A stretch of 64,000 nucleotides of DNA from Istiophorus platypterus (taxonomy: Eukaryota > Chordata > Actinopteri > Istiophoriformes > Istiophoridae): contig CM029120.1 in assembly GCA_016859345.1 (NCBI GenBank), forward strand, positions 20,979,001 to 21,043,000, read 5' to 3'. Shown piece after piece: positions 11,215 through 24,394 of the stretch. The number at the start of each line of letters is the position of its first letter. Position 1 is the stretch's first letter. A model generated the notes under the pieces. The model ran no database searches, was not told the origin of the DNA, and saw nothing but the letters and a program-made list of their open reading frames with translations. The position numbers and the translations under genes are program-made.

Positions 11215-12400
11215 TTATCAGGCTACTTTCTTTTTTCCTTTATTTTTCTATTATAAGTGCTAGATTTATATGTGTATTATTGTTTTGCCTTGGTGGAGGT
11301 ATGAACTTGACTAAGTGCCATTCTAGTTTACACAATGTGTCTTGCTTGTTTGTTTGGTTCCCCAATACTTGAGCAAATAAGCAAAAATGACCACGTCTGA
11401 GCTTTATGTTGCACTTATTTCTTGCCAAAGAGTTTGACCTCTGTGCAGCATCCCTAGCTCTAGTGCGGCTCACCGAATACAGCCAGTGAGGACAGGTTTT
11501 TGTTTACATCTCTATACAGCAGTTCAGTCAGGAAAGACACAAATTAAGGAGGATTAATTAGGGATAGAGTCCTATGAATAGCAACTAATCTGAGATCCCC
11601 AAAGGAGCCTTAGACAGGATCTTGACACTGGTTGTGGTGGGGTGGCGGGGGAGTGAAGTTGTGAGCAGCATGGACTGTAAGGGCAGCAGAGAGAGACCAC
11701 ATAGGTAGGATGGTTAAAATGTTCTTCAGCTAGGATGAGCATTGGATGATTACAAAGCCCACACACAGAGCCCAGAGAAATCACTGGATAATAGTGGAGG
11801 TGTGAAGCCCCACTGTGATGATGACATAAGGCTGGCTGACAGTTGTCTTCCTGCTTGAATTTGGGCTAAAAGCTTAATTTCAATCAATGAAGTTGCATTT
11901 CCAGGAATGCACAAACTTTATTTAACAAAGACTTTGCCGTTTGCCCCATAAATTAAACATGTGTACAGAGATGAATAGCAGCCGTTCTGAGATCCCCGAA
12001 ATGTGAAAATTAAACTTTGCTTACCATAATTAGAATAAAACAGAGGAATTATTCTCAGACGAGCACACCTTTAATTATCTACATATTTAACATTGAGGGT
12101 AAAACAATACTCAGAAATAACAAATACTGGGGAGCTGGACAGCTATTGCTGCCATGCAAAAAGGAACAAAAACATAATGTAAGATGGCATGTAAACTTAA
12201 GGTACATAATGAAAATCATCAGAGGAACAAATGGATACTGGTAGATAAAGGCCTGTAAATATATAAAATGTGAACTGGGAGATGAAGGATACTAAAAAGT
12301 TATATATTAATATGTTACAAGAAAATAAAGGGCAGGAGATAACGTATGATGTGAGAGAAAGGACAAATGATTGATTGTGAATGATATTAAGCATTGGATT
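11215..12400. other. Gene-free stretch, no feature recognised
   Basis: AT-rich DNA between the Tc1 element and the DIRS remnant. The C-terminal recombinase motif expected just downstream of the DIRS-type frame (HSFRIGAATTA-like) was looked for on the minus strand at 12400-11900 and not found. Confidence 0.5.
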
Positions 12401-12408
12401 CTGGTCTA

Positions 12409-12880
12409 TTAGAACATGTGAAAAACTTGGAGAAGAGGACTAGGGACCCAATTGCTATGGAGAAGCAGAGGACATGTCATGCATGACTGCTGAGGTAGCA
12501 GTGCCAATTCCAAATGAATGCCCAGAGTATCAGTTTGGAGTGGGATTGCATTAATCACAGCATTGAGATGGAAATTAAACCAAGTTTTGGACATTGGTTC
12601 AAAGAAGTTAAAGGAATTAGAGGAGGAAAAGAAATGATGGTAGGTCTCAATTTTAAAAAGACTTAGCACAGACATAGATAGAATTCAGAGTTTATACGTA
12701 CAATTACAAGTGAATGGTTCACAAAACCATGTTATGTTTGAGAAAGAGACATTAGAAGTCAGGATAAAAGATTAAATCAGAGTGTGACATCACTAGAAAG
12801 CATAAAAGAAATGGCAGATATAGAAAATTCACCACATCTTAAAACCTCATATAAAGCTAGGAGAAATGCAGCATAAAGAA
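12409..12880 (-). pseudogene. DIRS-type tyrosine recombinase pseudogene
   Basis: AAFLLALYEVLRCGEF (about 12870-12815) matches the catalytic-domain start 'AF-LAFYGFLRCGEFT', where the Arg is a catalytic residue and is retained. The open frame 12675-12409 ends with CPLLLHSNWVPSPLLQVFHMF, which fits the later 'PLF-H-DG-PLT---F' block. The final H-x-x-R and Tyr region is not seen, so the 3' end is lost or unrecognisable. Several stops lie between the two blocks. Confidence 0.6.
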
Positions 12881-13367
12881 CGGAATCAGTGAAAAGCGAA
12901 GACAAACCTTGTCTAAGAACTCTTAGCATCTGATGCAGGATGGAGAAAGAAATTGGTGACCTGCATTAATCTGAGTAAAGCCTTTTAACACTTTTAACTA
13001 ATACCTTTATTATTGGTTTCTTAACATACTGGGGCACATGTGATCAAAAGGTCTGTCATGCATCTGAAATCCTATCACTAGACTGTGGACATAATCTTGA
13101 AGTGACCAACATTTAAAGAGTATGAAATGAAGGCCCAGGTTGTTGTGATAAGTATAGGTCTAAACTATATGCTAATATTGTTACACAATGGGATAGATAC
13201 ATATTCCAGGCTGTATTATAACTTTTTGAAGTTGACATTGTTAGCACATTTCTCATGAAACTTTTGGCTGAATTTAGAAAAGTAGTCAATAGTGGGTTCG
13301 AAGTTAATACATGACTTTTGAAAATGCAAGGGGAAGGTTACTGGATTTTTGTTGTCCTGAGGGCAAA

Positions 13368-14095
13368 GATATCTAAAAACCTCAAATTTAGAGTTAGACA
13401 GTTCATCAGCAACAATGTCATGATGGCTTGGATCATGACAAGCTCTTATAATGAAATCAATAAGGACAGGTAACCATGGGGGTTGTCACACAAAGGGCAT
13501 AATGTTATTGTAGTTAACTGTAATGCATTGGCCCTGAAAGGAGTCAAGCCACAATAACTGAATAAATTTCATTGAGAGCAGTGTTTTGAAAGAGACACCA
13601 TTCCAGTTTTCCAGAAGAAAAGACTAAAACCTTCGATCTGAACAGCAGACTTCATCTAATGATATTTCACTGCATGGGGGATGGAGAGATTGGACCATTT
13701 ATTTATAATAAAGAGATGAGGGAGAGGCCCTGAGGAATTATTTTCATAGCAAAATTTAGGTGTCCTAAAAAGGACAGAAGCTGACATTTTCAGACATGAT
13801 CGAGGGATAGCATGGACTTGGAAATTTAATTGATACAGTCTCCTCTCCGCGGGGCTGAGGCAAGTGATGGGAAATCTATTAACAAGAAATCATTGAGCAA
13901 TTGCAGCATGAAAGACAAGCTGTCATTATTAATAGTAATCCAGCTGAGAGCTTCTGACAGATACTTCCACATCCAAAAGTTGGTTGTGGAAAATAAAATT
14001 TTGAATAGCACCTGACTTTGAAAAGAGGTCACTGAGATCAGTGTATAGGCATGATCTTGAATGCAGCAGTTATATTGGCTTTGGACAGTCGAAGC
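13368..14095 (-). pseudogene. DIRS-type reverse transcriptase/RNase H pseudogene
   Basis: LRLSKANITAAFKIMPIH (about 14095-14044) matches the RT palm block that in DIRS elements reads like TDI-SAFR-LPVHP. The catalytic Asp is read here as Asn. The open frame 14032-13826 ends with LQLLNDFLLIDF; the LLNDFL at about 13900-13883 corresponds to the YLDD-type box, with one Asp replaced by Asn. LLSFLGHLNFAMKIIPQG (about 13786-13733) matches the 'SLLG-LNFA-R-IP-GR' block that follows the RT fingers/palm in this order. Catalytic substitutions plus several stops mean it is dead. Confidence 0.65.
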
Positions 14096-14969
14096 TGCTA
14101 GTTTTGACTTTATTGTATTGTCAAGTCTGTCATAATGGAGGGAAATTATTTGATCAGGATTAAGCTATTCACACTGGTGATGGAGCTGGATTGGGAAAGA
14201 GATATGTATGTTTTGGTGTATGCAGTTTGGGCATAGATGATGCCGGTGTGAATGCAGCATTCGGGGATAACCGGGGGGAGTGTTCCTGAAGGGGACACTA
14301 ACATAAAGACTTCTGTGTCCAGAACATAACAGTCAAGGCACAGGTTGTATTGAGTGATTTATATTAACCAGGTTAATATTCTTGCACTGTAGAATTTTTC
14401 ATGTCAGCCTAGAGGATATATCAGCGACAGAAGAAATATATTGCCCACCAGTGGGCGGAAGCAGGAGGGGCACTGGCAAGGTTATGCCTACGAATTACCT
14501 GGTTGGAATGCCTGGTTGAGATGTGGTGATGTTTAAGATTTGATATGGGAGATGAGGGATTTTCAAGTGCTTGGAGGCCTGTATCCATGTTGGATATGAT
14601 GTTGGTGAGCTGGTGAATTGCTGACAAGGGAGGCAAGTGGTCAGATGGTGGATTGGAGATGGACCTTCTGTGCTTGGCAGGTTGAGGGAGCAGAGATTAC
14701 TTTTTTGTGTGCTCACAGCTTCGGGCGGGACTTGTGCCTGTCACCATTCTTGGCAATTGCTGAGTGCCCAAGAAAATCTGACTCCATGGCTTCAAGCTGG
14801 GACTGATCCAGGCCAAGTGCTGGATTCAGGCCTTTTTTGACTAAAAGTGCTGAGCAACTGGGCTTCCTCAGATTGTTGGAGGGGATCATCTGGGATGCGG
14901 ATTGCTAAACATTGGTTTCTGCATGGAAAAGGGGATATTTGTGTCAATGGCAGATGTTGGATGAAACAG

Positions 14970-16680
14970 CAGATCAGCTGAAAGTTCAGCATTATCTGCT
15001 AGGCCCTTATCAGGATCGGACATTCAGACGGTGGGTAAGGCAGTACCCAACACGATCAGATAGAGAAACTGGATAATTTGTGACAAAATCACCAAAATTG
15101 TGAAATGCATTGACTCTGGAAAATGTTGGTTTAAATACTTTCCAGCTAAGTTAATCATTGGATGATATGAAAGCTCATGTATACACCCATTGAAACCATT
15201 AGATAATAGTGCAAACTCAGTATAACGACAGAATAAGACTGGCTGACACTTTTTTCAGTTTTGATTAATGTAACCAGAAAACATTGTGCAGCCTCAGACA
15301 AAAATAGATCAGCCTACAACAATAGGATTCGTTAACACCATTTATTTTTGGTTTTCCTCTGTATTTCTCTTTTTCTTTTGCCTAAATTAGGCAACTATTA
15401 CTATTCTTGCTGATCAGCTGAGTTAGTCAATTGACATTACACCAACACGAACAAAATATGCAGAATGCACAGCAACATGTAGCCTAGCAATCCCCAGTTA
15501 TCACACATACAAACGTGCAGCTAGTCAATATAGCAGCAGTATTAAACCATACAGTTTTAATGCAGCTTCCAATTGCTAACAAAGTGCATGACTTGCAGAG
15601 GAGGATTTGGGATAAATGAACTGCTGATAATTTTCAAAATATACCTGCAGCCACTCAAAAACAGACCTATCATCTATTAGTAATGTTAAGAATTATGCAT
15701 TGATGAGTATTTGTTTATTCAGATATGACCCTATGTGTGCTAGAACACTTTGAGTGATTGGGCTTGAGATCCATGCGGGTAGTTCCAGGCTCACCGAGGT
15801 CCGCCTACATGTATGCTGTGCTCGCGCAGTGGTGCAAGCACATCATACATTATTCAAGTATACATAGTTCCATGATTCAAATACCCATAAAACTACAAAC
15901 CCATTTATTTCTCCTTTTGTATGGAGATACAATATGTTAATTAGTCTACTATAGAAGTATTGGTAAGTGGGATTTTTGAATAGCTCGCTGGTTCCTTCTG
16001 TTTCCAGTCTTTATGCTAAGCTAAGCCAACCAGGACCTGATTCCACATGCAAAGATGTTAGACTGATAAAACACCTAACCAAATACTGTATTTAGAAAAT
16101 GTTGAAGTATGTTTTGAGAATGAAGTAAAAGTATATTGAACTATGTGAGACAATAAGGTTTCAGTAGGTAAATATTTAATCAGATCAACATAAAACAACA
16201 AACTCATTAAACAATAGAATCATTGAAATTAAGTGAAAGACAAGAACTCAGAAGAAACATTCCACACTGTCAGGAAATGCAAACAAATAGGATGGCAGAC
16301 GTGTCACTGAGTATCATTGGAGCTTCAGCCAGTCAAGCAAGTGGAGGAGAGGGGGGTGCAAATCATGTACCCTTGAACGGTGAATTAGTGTGAGAAAACT
16401 ACACTGGCTTATTTGAAGAAGTCTAGAAAAAGGTTTCACAAATGTTGCATCAATTCCCTCTGTCTGAAGCTGGCACACTTACACAGTATGCACACACACC
16501 ATCATACTGTATGTGCACAGCCGATGTTCCTATCACACATGTACAAACATGATTCCCTCTCTTACTAACTCTCACGCACTCCCTATCTGATCATGGTTCA
16601 AAAAGCCACAACCAACCTGTCCTGTGTTTATTTTTTACTGCATTTAATTACTGTGGTAAGTTTTGAATCAGTGTTGTTGC
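14970..16680. other. Gene-free stretch with one short old-repeat fragment
   Basis: No gene is supported. At about 15995-16095 the segment with TTTATGCTAAGCTAAGCC resembles a short non-autonomous repeat that is frequent in percomorph genomes (recalled, not checked). The remainder is unique-looking AT-rich DNA. Confidence 0.4.
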
Positions 16681-16689
16681 CCCTAGACT

Positions 16690-16739
16690 ATTAATAATAA
16701 TAATAATAATAACGATAATAATAATAACAATAATAATAG
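16690..16739. repeat. (AAT)n microsatellite, interrupted
   Basis: TAA/AAT trinucleotide run with two single-base interruptions (ACG and AAC). Confidence 0.95.
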
Positions 16740-17240
16740 GCACTATGGGATTGTATACTGTATGCATGATGTTTTTAAGTTGTCATTTTTTCCTTTACTA
16801 TGATAAAACTTGTCTTATATGATGGTTAAGTGTTGAATTGATATTTTTACATACAGTATTCTTAGCATTGCCTTTTTTCAAGAATGCACACAGTAAGGTA
16901 AACAAAACATTTAAAATAAAAATAAATTGCATATATATAATCTTAATCACTCCTTTATATATTGTTGGACTCATTTTAAGTTACAGGTATGTATACAAGA
17001 TGGCATTATCTTGTAGATATTACATTAGAGGTACATAATATTATCATGAATTGGTTTTCAACACAGACACACAAAAAAAGAGGAACCGTGCCACAAACAG
17101 CCTGGACCAAAGGTGAACCTAAAATTTCAAGCACATTTTTTTTTCCTTTGCCTGATACTCACTGTTGCATATTTAAGGGCTTCTACACCCAGACAGGTGT
17201 TTTCACTTAAGTTAGCTTATTAAACCTATGCTCAGGTGTA

Positions 17241-17242
<2 letters not shown>

Positions 17243-17286
<44 letters not shown>

Positions 17287-17294
17287 TATATGTA
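17243..17294. repeat. (TA)n microsatellite with TG interruptions
   Basis: Alternating TA run of about 50 bases broken by two TG steps; self-complementary and able to extrude as a cruciform. Confidence 0.95.
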
Positions 17295-17299
17295 TACAC

Positions 17300-19900
17300 A
17301 AACAGGATGGGTTCACAAACAGGATGAAAATTAAAGGAAAAGCCAAAACAAAGTGTTAGTAAGGTTTTAGGCCACTATGTGACACCAGAATAGCTTAATG
17401 AAGGTGGTGTGCATTGTCTAACTAACATGTCAGTTTGTGTCTCTCAATCTAACACAAATTTGTTCAACTGGGTCGAGAACTTGGGACTGTGAAGTCCATA
17501 ACATTGGATTCACACCATTTCAATACTAATAAAACCACCCAGAGACCACATTTTTCCAGACATTTTTCAGGGTTTTCCATGTGTCTACATATATATATAT
17601 ACAGTATACTTTCCATTGCTTTTAATTGGATGAGTCGGTTAAAGTATTAAGAATGCATAGAGAAAGGTTTGTAATTTTGTGTATAACATATTAGTAGAAA
17701 TTAACCTTACATGGTGCAATTCATTGACAATCCTGTACAGTTTTTGGTCTTATTCTGGTTTACATGTAAAGAGGAGACAATGAACTTATAGTATATAAAA
17801 CAGTAGTATACGTATAGGAAATGTCAATTGTTGCTATGATGCAGATTTTGAATGTTACATGTGAATGTCTGTGAATCAAAAAAACAAAAGATCAGGATTC
17901 AGGCTGCTCAGTAAATAGGGTGAATACACAACAAAACACATTAATAATGAATTTGTTGTATGTGGCTAGTTTTAACTTACAGTACACTGTCATGGCGTTG
18001 CTTTTTCATATTCAGCCCCTTCATATGCAGGCATTTCTTATCGGAGTATAATTTCTTGTAGGTTAAATAAGAGTCGGAGCCGAAATAGCTTTGTTTAATT
18101 ACTTCAAGGTCTGTGGATACTATAAGTAATTAACATGACAGAGTGTAATTCAGCCTTAAAGGTCATCCTGAGATGTACATCCAAATTTCTTTAATTAGTA
18201 GCCAACCATGTTCTCAGAGCATCAGTTGAATACATTTATTTAACTTCACCATACACACTGTCATTCACAATTAGTCACAATGATATAACTGAAGCATATC
18301 TGTTGATCTTCATCTCTTGTTCTAATCCATCCAGACTTCATGGTGAACATACACTGCTGCTCATGGTTTAGCTTTCTGTGGTCTGCTTTTCAATTAACTG
18401 GCAGCGGCTCTGTGAGCATTGCACATAGCGGAGCACTTGGAAGATACGATAACAATGAATTAATGATGACTGGATACTAAAAATGTCAAATGGACTACAT
18501 CAAAGCAAACACACGGATATTGATCTTGTGTCAAGATCTGAAAATGGTTACATAAGACGATGACATTAAGATGATGCGCATCATTTTTTGCATCAGCATG
18601 AACAGCGGAGGAGAAAGCACACTCTGAAGACATCAAAGTCAAAAGACCTTTAAAGCTAATTAATTTGGCCTTTCTGAAAGGATTAATGTTTAGTTGGATT
18701 CCTACTCAAATTGTTTTTAACATCTGTTTTATGAAACAAAATATTTAGGGCTTTCTCCAGTAGTACACCAGTCTAAATCCTGCTGTGTCCCAAAAATTGT
18801 AATCAACTGCTAATAGTGTGAGAATGTGCGTATGTATACAAAGTCGCTGAAAAAAACTAAAAAAAAGTAGATAAAGATTTTTTGCTTTGTATTCCAAAAT
18901 AACCATGAGTACAATTTTTTCTATCCATCTGTGAAATTATGCACTAGATACACAAAGATGAAATATCACATACCGTGAAGTTATCCTGTTGATCAACATG
19001 GTAAGAGGGGGTTATTATAATCCAAATAAAAGGCCTATTTTTGCAGTGGGGCTTTGCTCAAACTCTCTGAAATCTATTACAAATTAATGTGATGTTCCCT
19101 GAAGAATCTGTTCATGAGAAGTAATAATATGTCAGACTGAATCTCAGTTGAATGGATATGACACAAGAATAAGTTGTCTAGATCTTCTTTTGATGTTCAG
19201 GGTGTAGCCATAAAAAATATTTTTTTAATTTTTAACTCTGTATACATGATCATACAGTTACATTGGTACAAGATACAGTATCTAACAATGTACAGTATAA
19301 TTTTTTAATCTTGAGGCTTCAAAATACTACTTTTCAAAGTATGGGATTAAAGAGAAACTTCACATAAAACTCTGTTGGCCATGCATCATCACTGCTTGTT
19401 CGCTTTCTTGTGAACAAATACGCTTGTTGGTGTAAACATTTTGTAATTTTATAGAAAATGACACACTGTCACCTCTTTCTGTCAAATGTTGCCAATGAAC
19501 CTGTTACTGCCTATATTCCCAATCAAAGATTTTTTTTTCCAATTAGTTTGTAATTTAAATTTTCTTGCTAAAACTGAGCATCATATTTTTTTTATAGACA
19601 GAATGATTCTAGATTCTAGATGGACAAAGCATAGTAATTTTATTTTGCTACATGCTGTAGCACATGGTTCAGCCTTTATATAGTAATCTTTATAGATTTT
19701 CTTGTTTTATTTTTATTCTTGCAGTTATTTTGTTTTTAACAACAGTTCTTCTGGTGACACAATAGAAATTCAAATTGGAATAATGGAAAAGATTGAGACA
19801 TAATGCTGCCATCAAGGAAAAAAAAATAACCAGCTATTTCATTGTAATAGCAAGGAAGAAAACTTTCCAAAAAAACAAAATAAAAACATAAACAAATGGT
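17300..19900. other. Gene-free stretch, possible conserved non-coding DNA
   Basis: No repeat or gene recognised except a short (TA)n near 17588-17604. The stretch 18100-18650 has mixed composition, no simple repeats and no resemblance to the repeat families seen elsewhere in the window. It is therefore a candidate for unique, possibly conserved, regulatory DNA. That is inference only. Confidence 0.35.
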
Positions 19901-19908
19901 GAAACAGT

Positions 19909-19926
19909 ATATATATATATATATAA

Positions 19927-19960
<34 letters not shown>
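19909..19960. repeat. Compound (AT)n(GT)n microsatellite
   Basis: An AT run at 19909-19925 passes through AAATG into a GT run at 19928-19960. Confidence 0.97.
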
Positions 19961-19961
<1 letters not shown>

Positions 19962-19969
19962 TGTAGAGT

Positions 19970-22900
19970 ACTGAAGCCCTGCTTCTTATTTTAACCCTCC
20001 TTTGAACCTCATAGGTTTAACATCAAAGAATACTCCATAAATACATTTTTTTCTGCATGAACCTCAAATGGCTGTACCTGAAGTGACCAGATGTCCGGTG
20101 GCCCCAGAAATCCCAAGGTCAATGTGTCTTACTGCTTTACATTTTATTTGGTTCATTTGGTACAATTTTTTAAATAAAGTCATACTTCGTTAAATTACCA
20201 CTGTCTAACAAAGAAAAAACATGGGGCAAGTAGTATTCTGGTATTGGGTGGTTTCTGTATGTGTTTGCAAAATACAATGAAGCTGCCATATTTTGTGGCA
20301 TGCTCCTTTTAAATCATTTTGGAGGCAACAGAGGTACAAAGGCTAATTTTTTGTCACCAAAACAGGTTTAATCCCACTATAACTGAATCTAGTCCTGATC
20401 TATCAGAGACTGTAGACAGGACAGGCAAAAAGAGTACATTCAGTTTGTGTCATACTCCACATAAAGTAGCTGTTTAATGCTTCAAGTCATGTGATGATAA
20501 TACAAACTGTAATTGTGAGAAGCCTAGTGGTAAAACCCATTCATGTCAGCATTAAACTTTAATTCCAAGTCAGGAATTTCTGACACCGAAAGATAGCAGC
20601 AATTTGGTGAAAAAAACGACAGACACATCAACAAATGAGCACAAATGAACACTAAACACAAACTACAACAGAGGCTGAGATTGTCATTAGTTTTTGTTAA
20701 CTGAACAAATTTTATTTTTGACTGATGATTACACAGAACAAAATGTCAATGGAAGGTGTAGATGTTTCAGAACATAATCTGCCTCCTATACTAAGAAGCT
20801 TAGAGTATAAAAGATATGTAGTTTGGCCGAGATACTCTTCACAAAATAAATGATTTGCACATGTACAGGATTCATATCCTTTTATTAAAAAGCCCTTTAT
20901 GTGGTATGGCCATAGTAAAGCTGTAATCTTCTAATTCAGTTTGTGATTTTCAGTCTACCATAAGTTGCTTTTCTTTGCATAGTCACCTTTAAGCATAACA
21001 AAAACATGCTCAAATCACGACCATTCATCATCTTTAAACACAGCTAAATACAAATCTTAGCACAGTTACAGTGCATTGATGATGAAACCTCATAGATAAT
21101 AATATACTGCTATTCTTTAGATATGTCTTATCCCTGTAGGCACCACATCAGAACTAAAGATGACAAATAAATTGAAGAAAAACATTTATTTCCTCCGTGA
21201 TTTGGCTCTCTTGGCCTGTTTTGAATTGTGCAGGAGAGGGACTGAGATTTTACTTTTCTTTCTTTGCACTAGGTTAACCATCTTCTAACTATAGCTCAGT
21301 ATTTAGGGGACAGAGATGACAGTGGTATTGATTGTCGCAAGAATTTGAGTGAGCATATTTCAAAAAGTTGAACTATTACTTTAATAGGGAGAGTGAGCCT
21401 TGGCAGGTAAAATAATTCCTAAAGTAATTTCAAACTGTAACGGTTTAGTGTATGACCTCCGCCATTTTTACATGGGAATGCCAGTCTTTAAAGGTGACAC
21501 ATGGCTGTTGATTAATGACACTGCCTACGAAGATACAGTTTCCTGCCAAAGGAATTTCTGAGAGCTTCTTACAATGACCAAACATTTCTCTCAGTAGTGA
21601 TTTCCCTTCAGCAGAGAAAAGCAGGGGGTCTGTGTGGCTGAGAATAGGGCTTTGCCAAACAATGGAGGTTATATGGAAGCCAACATAATAGCAAAGGCCA
21701 GTCTATTTAGTTATGCTAGGGATTTTCAGTGAACAGCTCTCCTGGGAGAGATGACTTTCCACTGTGTATAAAATACATTGCCAAGCCTGGCAACAGACAA
21801 TGCACTGCAGAGATGTGATATGTATAATAATGGAAGCAAATCAAGACAGGACTATTTTTTTTTCTCTCAGCTGTGAAAAACACTACAGGAGAGCTGTTAA
21901 GGGAACTCTCTACCCCAAGGTCAACAGTTTTGTTATGATGTGACAAAACTGTTACTGACAAGTGAAAGTAGGCTAAAAACCCCCCTGTTCTGACATGGTT
22001 ATATAGTTTTAGGAAGCATATCAAAGGAAAAAGGTTTTTTTTGTCAGTTTTTAAGCTTTCACTGATGATACAAGTAAGCCTACATAACTCTGCATCTCTT
22101 TGAAGAACAAAGTTTCTTTAGTAGTGCCACTGAAACAAAAGTCCCTGAGATCATCCATTCGCTTTTACTGGTTCACCTAACTTAATGAAATTATCTCTAA
22201 AAGTTTTCCTCTGCTTCCTCGAATACCTCCAATATTCAATTTACATATCTATTTGGGCATGTAATGACATAAATTGATTGCGGCTATCAAATGACCTCAG
22301 CAGTGTAATGAGAGTGAAGATGATCTCATTTTGTGTTGTGATTTACCAAACCGAATTAACTACTGGGACAAAAAAATGGACAGGAGTAAAGCACTGTAGT
22401 TACATACAGATGAGGCACATCATGGCACTATATAAGACGGGGCAAACGGGTGAAATGTGTTTCATTAATGTGTCTGTAATCTGATCTTGTGGGGATCTTA
22501 AGGTTGCCCACACATAATTTATATTATCTTCAAGATGAATGAAACACCAGAAAGTGATTTTGAGTATAATAGGAAGCTTAGGCAGTATAATCTGCCACCT
22601 TGACACGAGGAAACTGCTTTCCATTTCCAGGTAGTCTAAGTTATAGAGAGAATGAGATGCTGGGGTTAGCACTCATGTCATGTGGGAAGTGAAGTCTATC
22701 ATTTCATATGCTAAAATCAATGTGATTAGGGAACAGTCCTTTGTAAAAGGAATGTAGAGGTCAACTCACACCAAGTCCACACAGTACAGCTTTATGATTT
22801 CCTTATACCAGACAAACTTCTGAGATTTTAGGCCAAAAGTTTTGAGTCAGTCTTTCCTAGACACTTAAAAAGTTTTCAAATATGTTTGATTTAATTGTAG

Positions 22901-23740
22901 AGTAAAAAAAAAAAAAAGATGTGCTTGCAGTTGGAAAATCTAGGAGACAAGACTTAGATGGGAGAGGATCACTATTAGTGAGAGAGCAATAGAAAATTAG
23001 AGGTACAGAATGAAGTCAGAATATTTTAAAGTTTCTTTTTTTTTCATTTGGATAGATTTTAGTCAACCTCACAAAGGATACAGGCTTACTAAAAAAATCA
23101 AAAAAACACATCCAATTAACCCTGTATAAGAGAAAAAAATCCAAATAAGAACAAACCCAAACTCTTTAGGGGCTGTTCAGATGTAGCATCTAAAAACATG
23201 TGGAAAATGCCAGCTAGGCTTCTTTCATCCTTCTACTCATTACTAAACACCTAAAAACTGTTTGTTGGGAAGTCTTTGTCACAAAACATTCTACATCTGA
23301 ACAAAATGTGACTACAGTGCAAAAAAAAACCCAAATCCTTCAATGAGTAAACAAACAAACAAACAACAATAACAATGAAACAAACAAACAAAACATGTTT
23401 TAATACTTAAGAAGTCTGTCAGTGAATCCATTGCATCATTTTATGCTCATCACAAGAATTGGAAGAATCCAAACAGAATTCAGGGATGTCAAGCAGTCTG
23501 CCCATTCATTCTTTTAAGCTAACGTTAACATTAGCTTGTGAAAAAACACTACAGTGTTGTCAAACATCATATTAAATCTAACTCGTTTGCAAATATAGTG
23601 AAACTTTCAAAAGACATGTTTATCTTTGAGTATTTATTAAACATGTTTAGCATACCATTAATGAACCATCCTCACAGATGTAAGAAAAATAGATCATTTT
23701 TTTTGTCCACCAAACCATATTGGCTTTATAGACAATTGTT
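19970..23740. other. Gene-free stretch, no repeat family recognised
   Basis: Contains a poly-A run near 22904-22917 and a (CAAA)n run at 23349-23394. The part at 21430-21850 is less AT-biased and lacks low-complexity sequence, unlike its surroundings. No coding frame is supported. Confidence 0.4.
23349..23394. repeat. (CAAA)n microsatellite, interrupted
   Basis: Two CAAA runs separated by an ACAATAACAATG spacer. Confidence 0.9.
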
Positions 23741-24059
23741 AGACTTTTTGGGGAGACACAATCTCCTGATTAGGAGACACGACATACATCCCTCTGAATG
23801 GAGCGGGTCTCATGTCTAGAAATCTGATCAAGTTTATTAGAAAACCAAAACTATGACAACCCAGAGTTGAGACCAGGAAGCAGAGTTGTAGTCTTACACA
23901 CTTCTCTGTGCTTCCATTACTGCTGTCGCCCACTCAATACCCCATAGAGACTGTGTCTGCCCCGACCACCTAAATTAATGAACTCAAAAACATGCAGAAG
24001 AGGGGCTGTACTGAAAAAACTAAGAAATATAAAGACCACCGATACTGCTACAACAAAAT

Positions 24060-24350
24060 ATGAGAATTAAATGTGGACTCTTAAACATTATATCACTCCC
24101 ATCCAAAGCTGTATTAGTTAATGATCTGATATCAGATCATCACATTGATGTATTTTTCTTACCGAGTCCTGGTTGTCTCATGATGAATGTGTTATCTTAA
24201 ATGAATCCAACCCCCAGTCATATTTATACTCATATTCCTAGAGACACTGGCCAAGGAGGTGGAGTTGCAGCCATTTTCAACTCAAGCCTTTTAATCAACC
24301 CTTAACCTAAAATCAGCCATGACTCATTCGAAAGCCTGATTCTTAGTCTT
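24060..24350 (+). pseudogene. LINE AP-endonuclease N-terminus, frameshifted
   Basis: Translation across shifting frames gives CGLLNIISLPSKAVLVNDL, then SDHHIDVFFL, a TESW block (about 24165-24176) and RDTGQGGGVAAIF (about 24240-24276). In AP-endonuclease LINEs, 'LLNI-SL-SK' opens the domain, the Glu of TESW is catalytic, and 'GRGGGVA' follows. At least two single-base deletions separate these blocks (near 24160 and 24232). The sequence then stops being LINE coding at the deletion junction. Confidence 0.75.
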
Positions 24351-24359
24351 ACTTAGTCT

Positions 24360-24394
24360 CTTGCTCTCTCTCTCTCTCCCTCTCTCTCTCTCAA
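24360..24394 (+). repeat. (CT)n tract in LINE 3' UTR
   Basis: A TC/CCTC tract that the other two LINE copies also carry in variant form at the same relative position. It therefore belongs to the element and is not an independent microsatellite. Confidence 0.85.

Larger units (their letters stand above)
12405..14970 (-). mobile_element. DIRS-type tyrosine-recombinase retrotransposon remnant
   Basis: Read on the minus strand, the blocks follow the order of a DIRS-order element. A possible gag-like coiled-coil frame (14636-14421) comes first. Reverse-transcriptase motifs follow (about 14095-13880), then an RT/RNase H-connection motif (about 13786-13710) and an RNase H end motif resembling ADELSNSKFEVFRYL (about 13425-13368). 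Last come tyrosine-recombinase motifs LLALYEVLRCGEF (about 12870-12811) and LLLHSNWVPSPLLQVF (about 12470-12415). This co-linear set, rather than any single motif, supports the call. Stops and frameshifts break it everywhere. No terminal repeats were identified, so the limits, especially the right end, are approximate. Confidence 0.65.
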
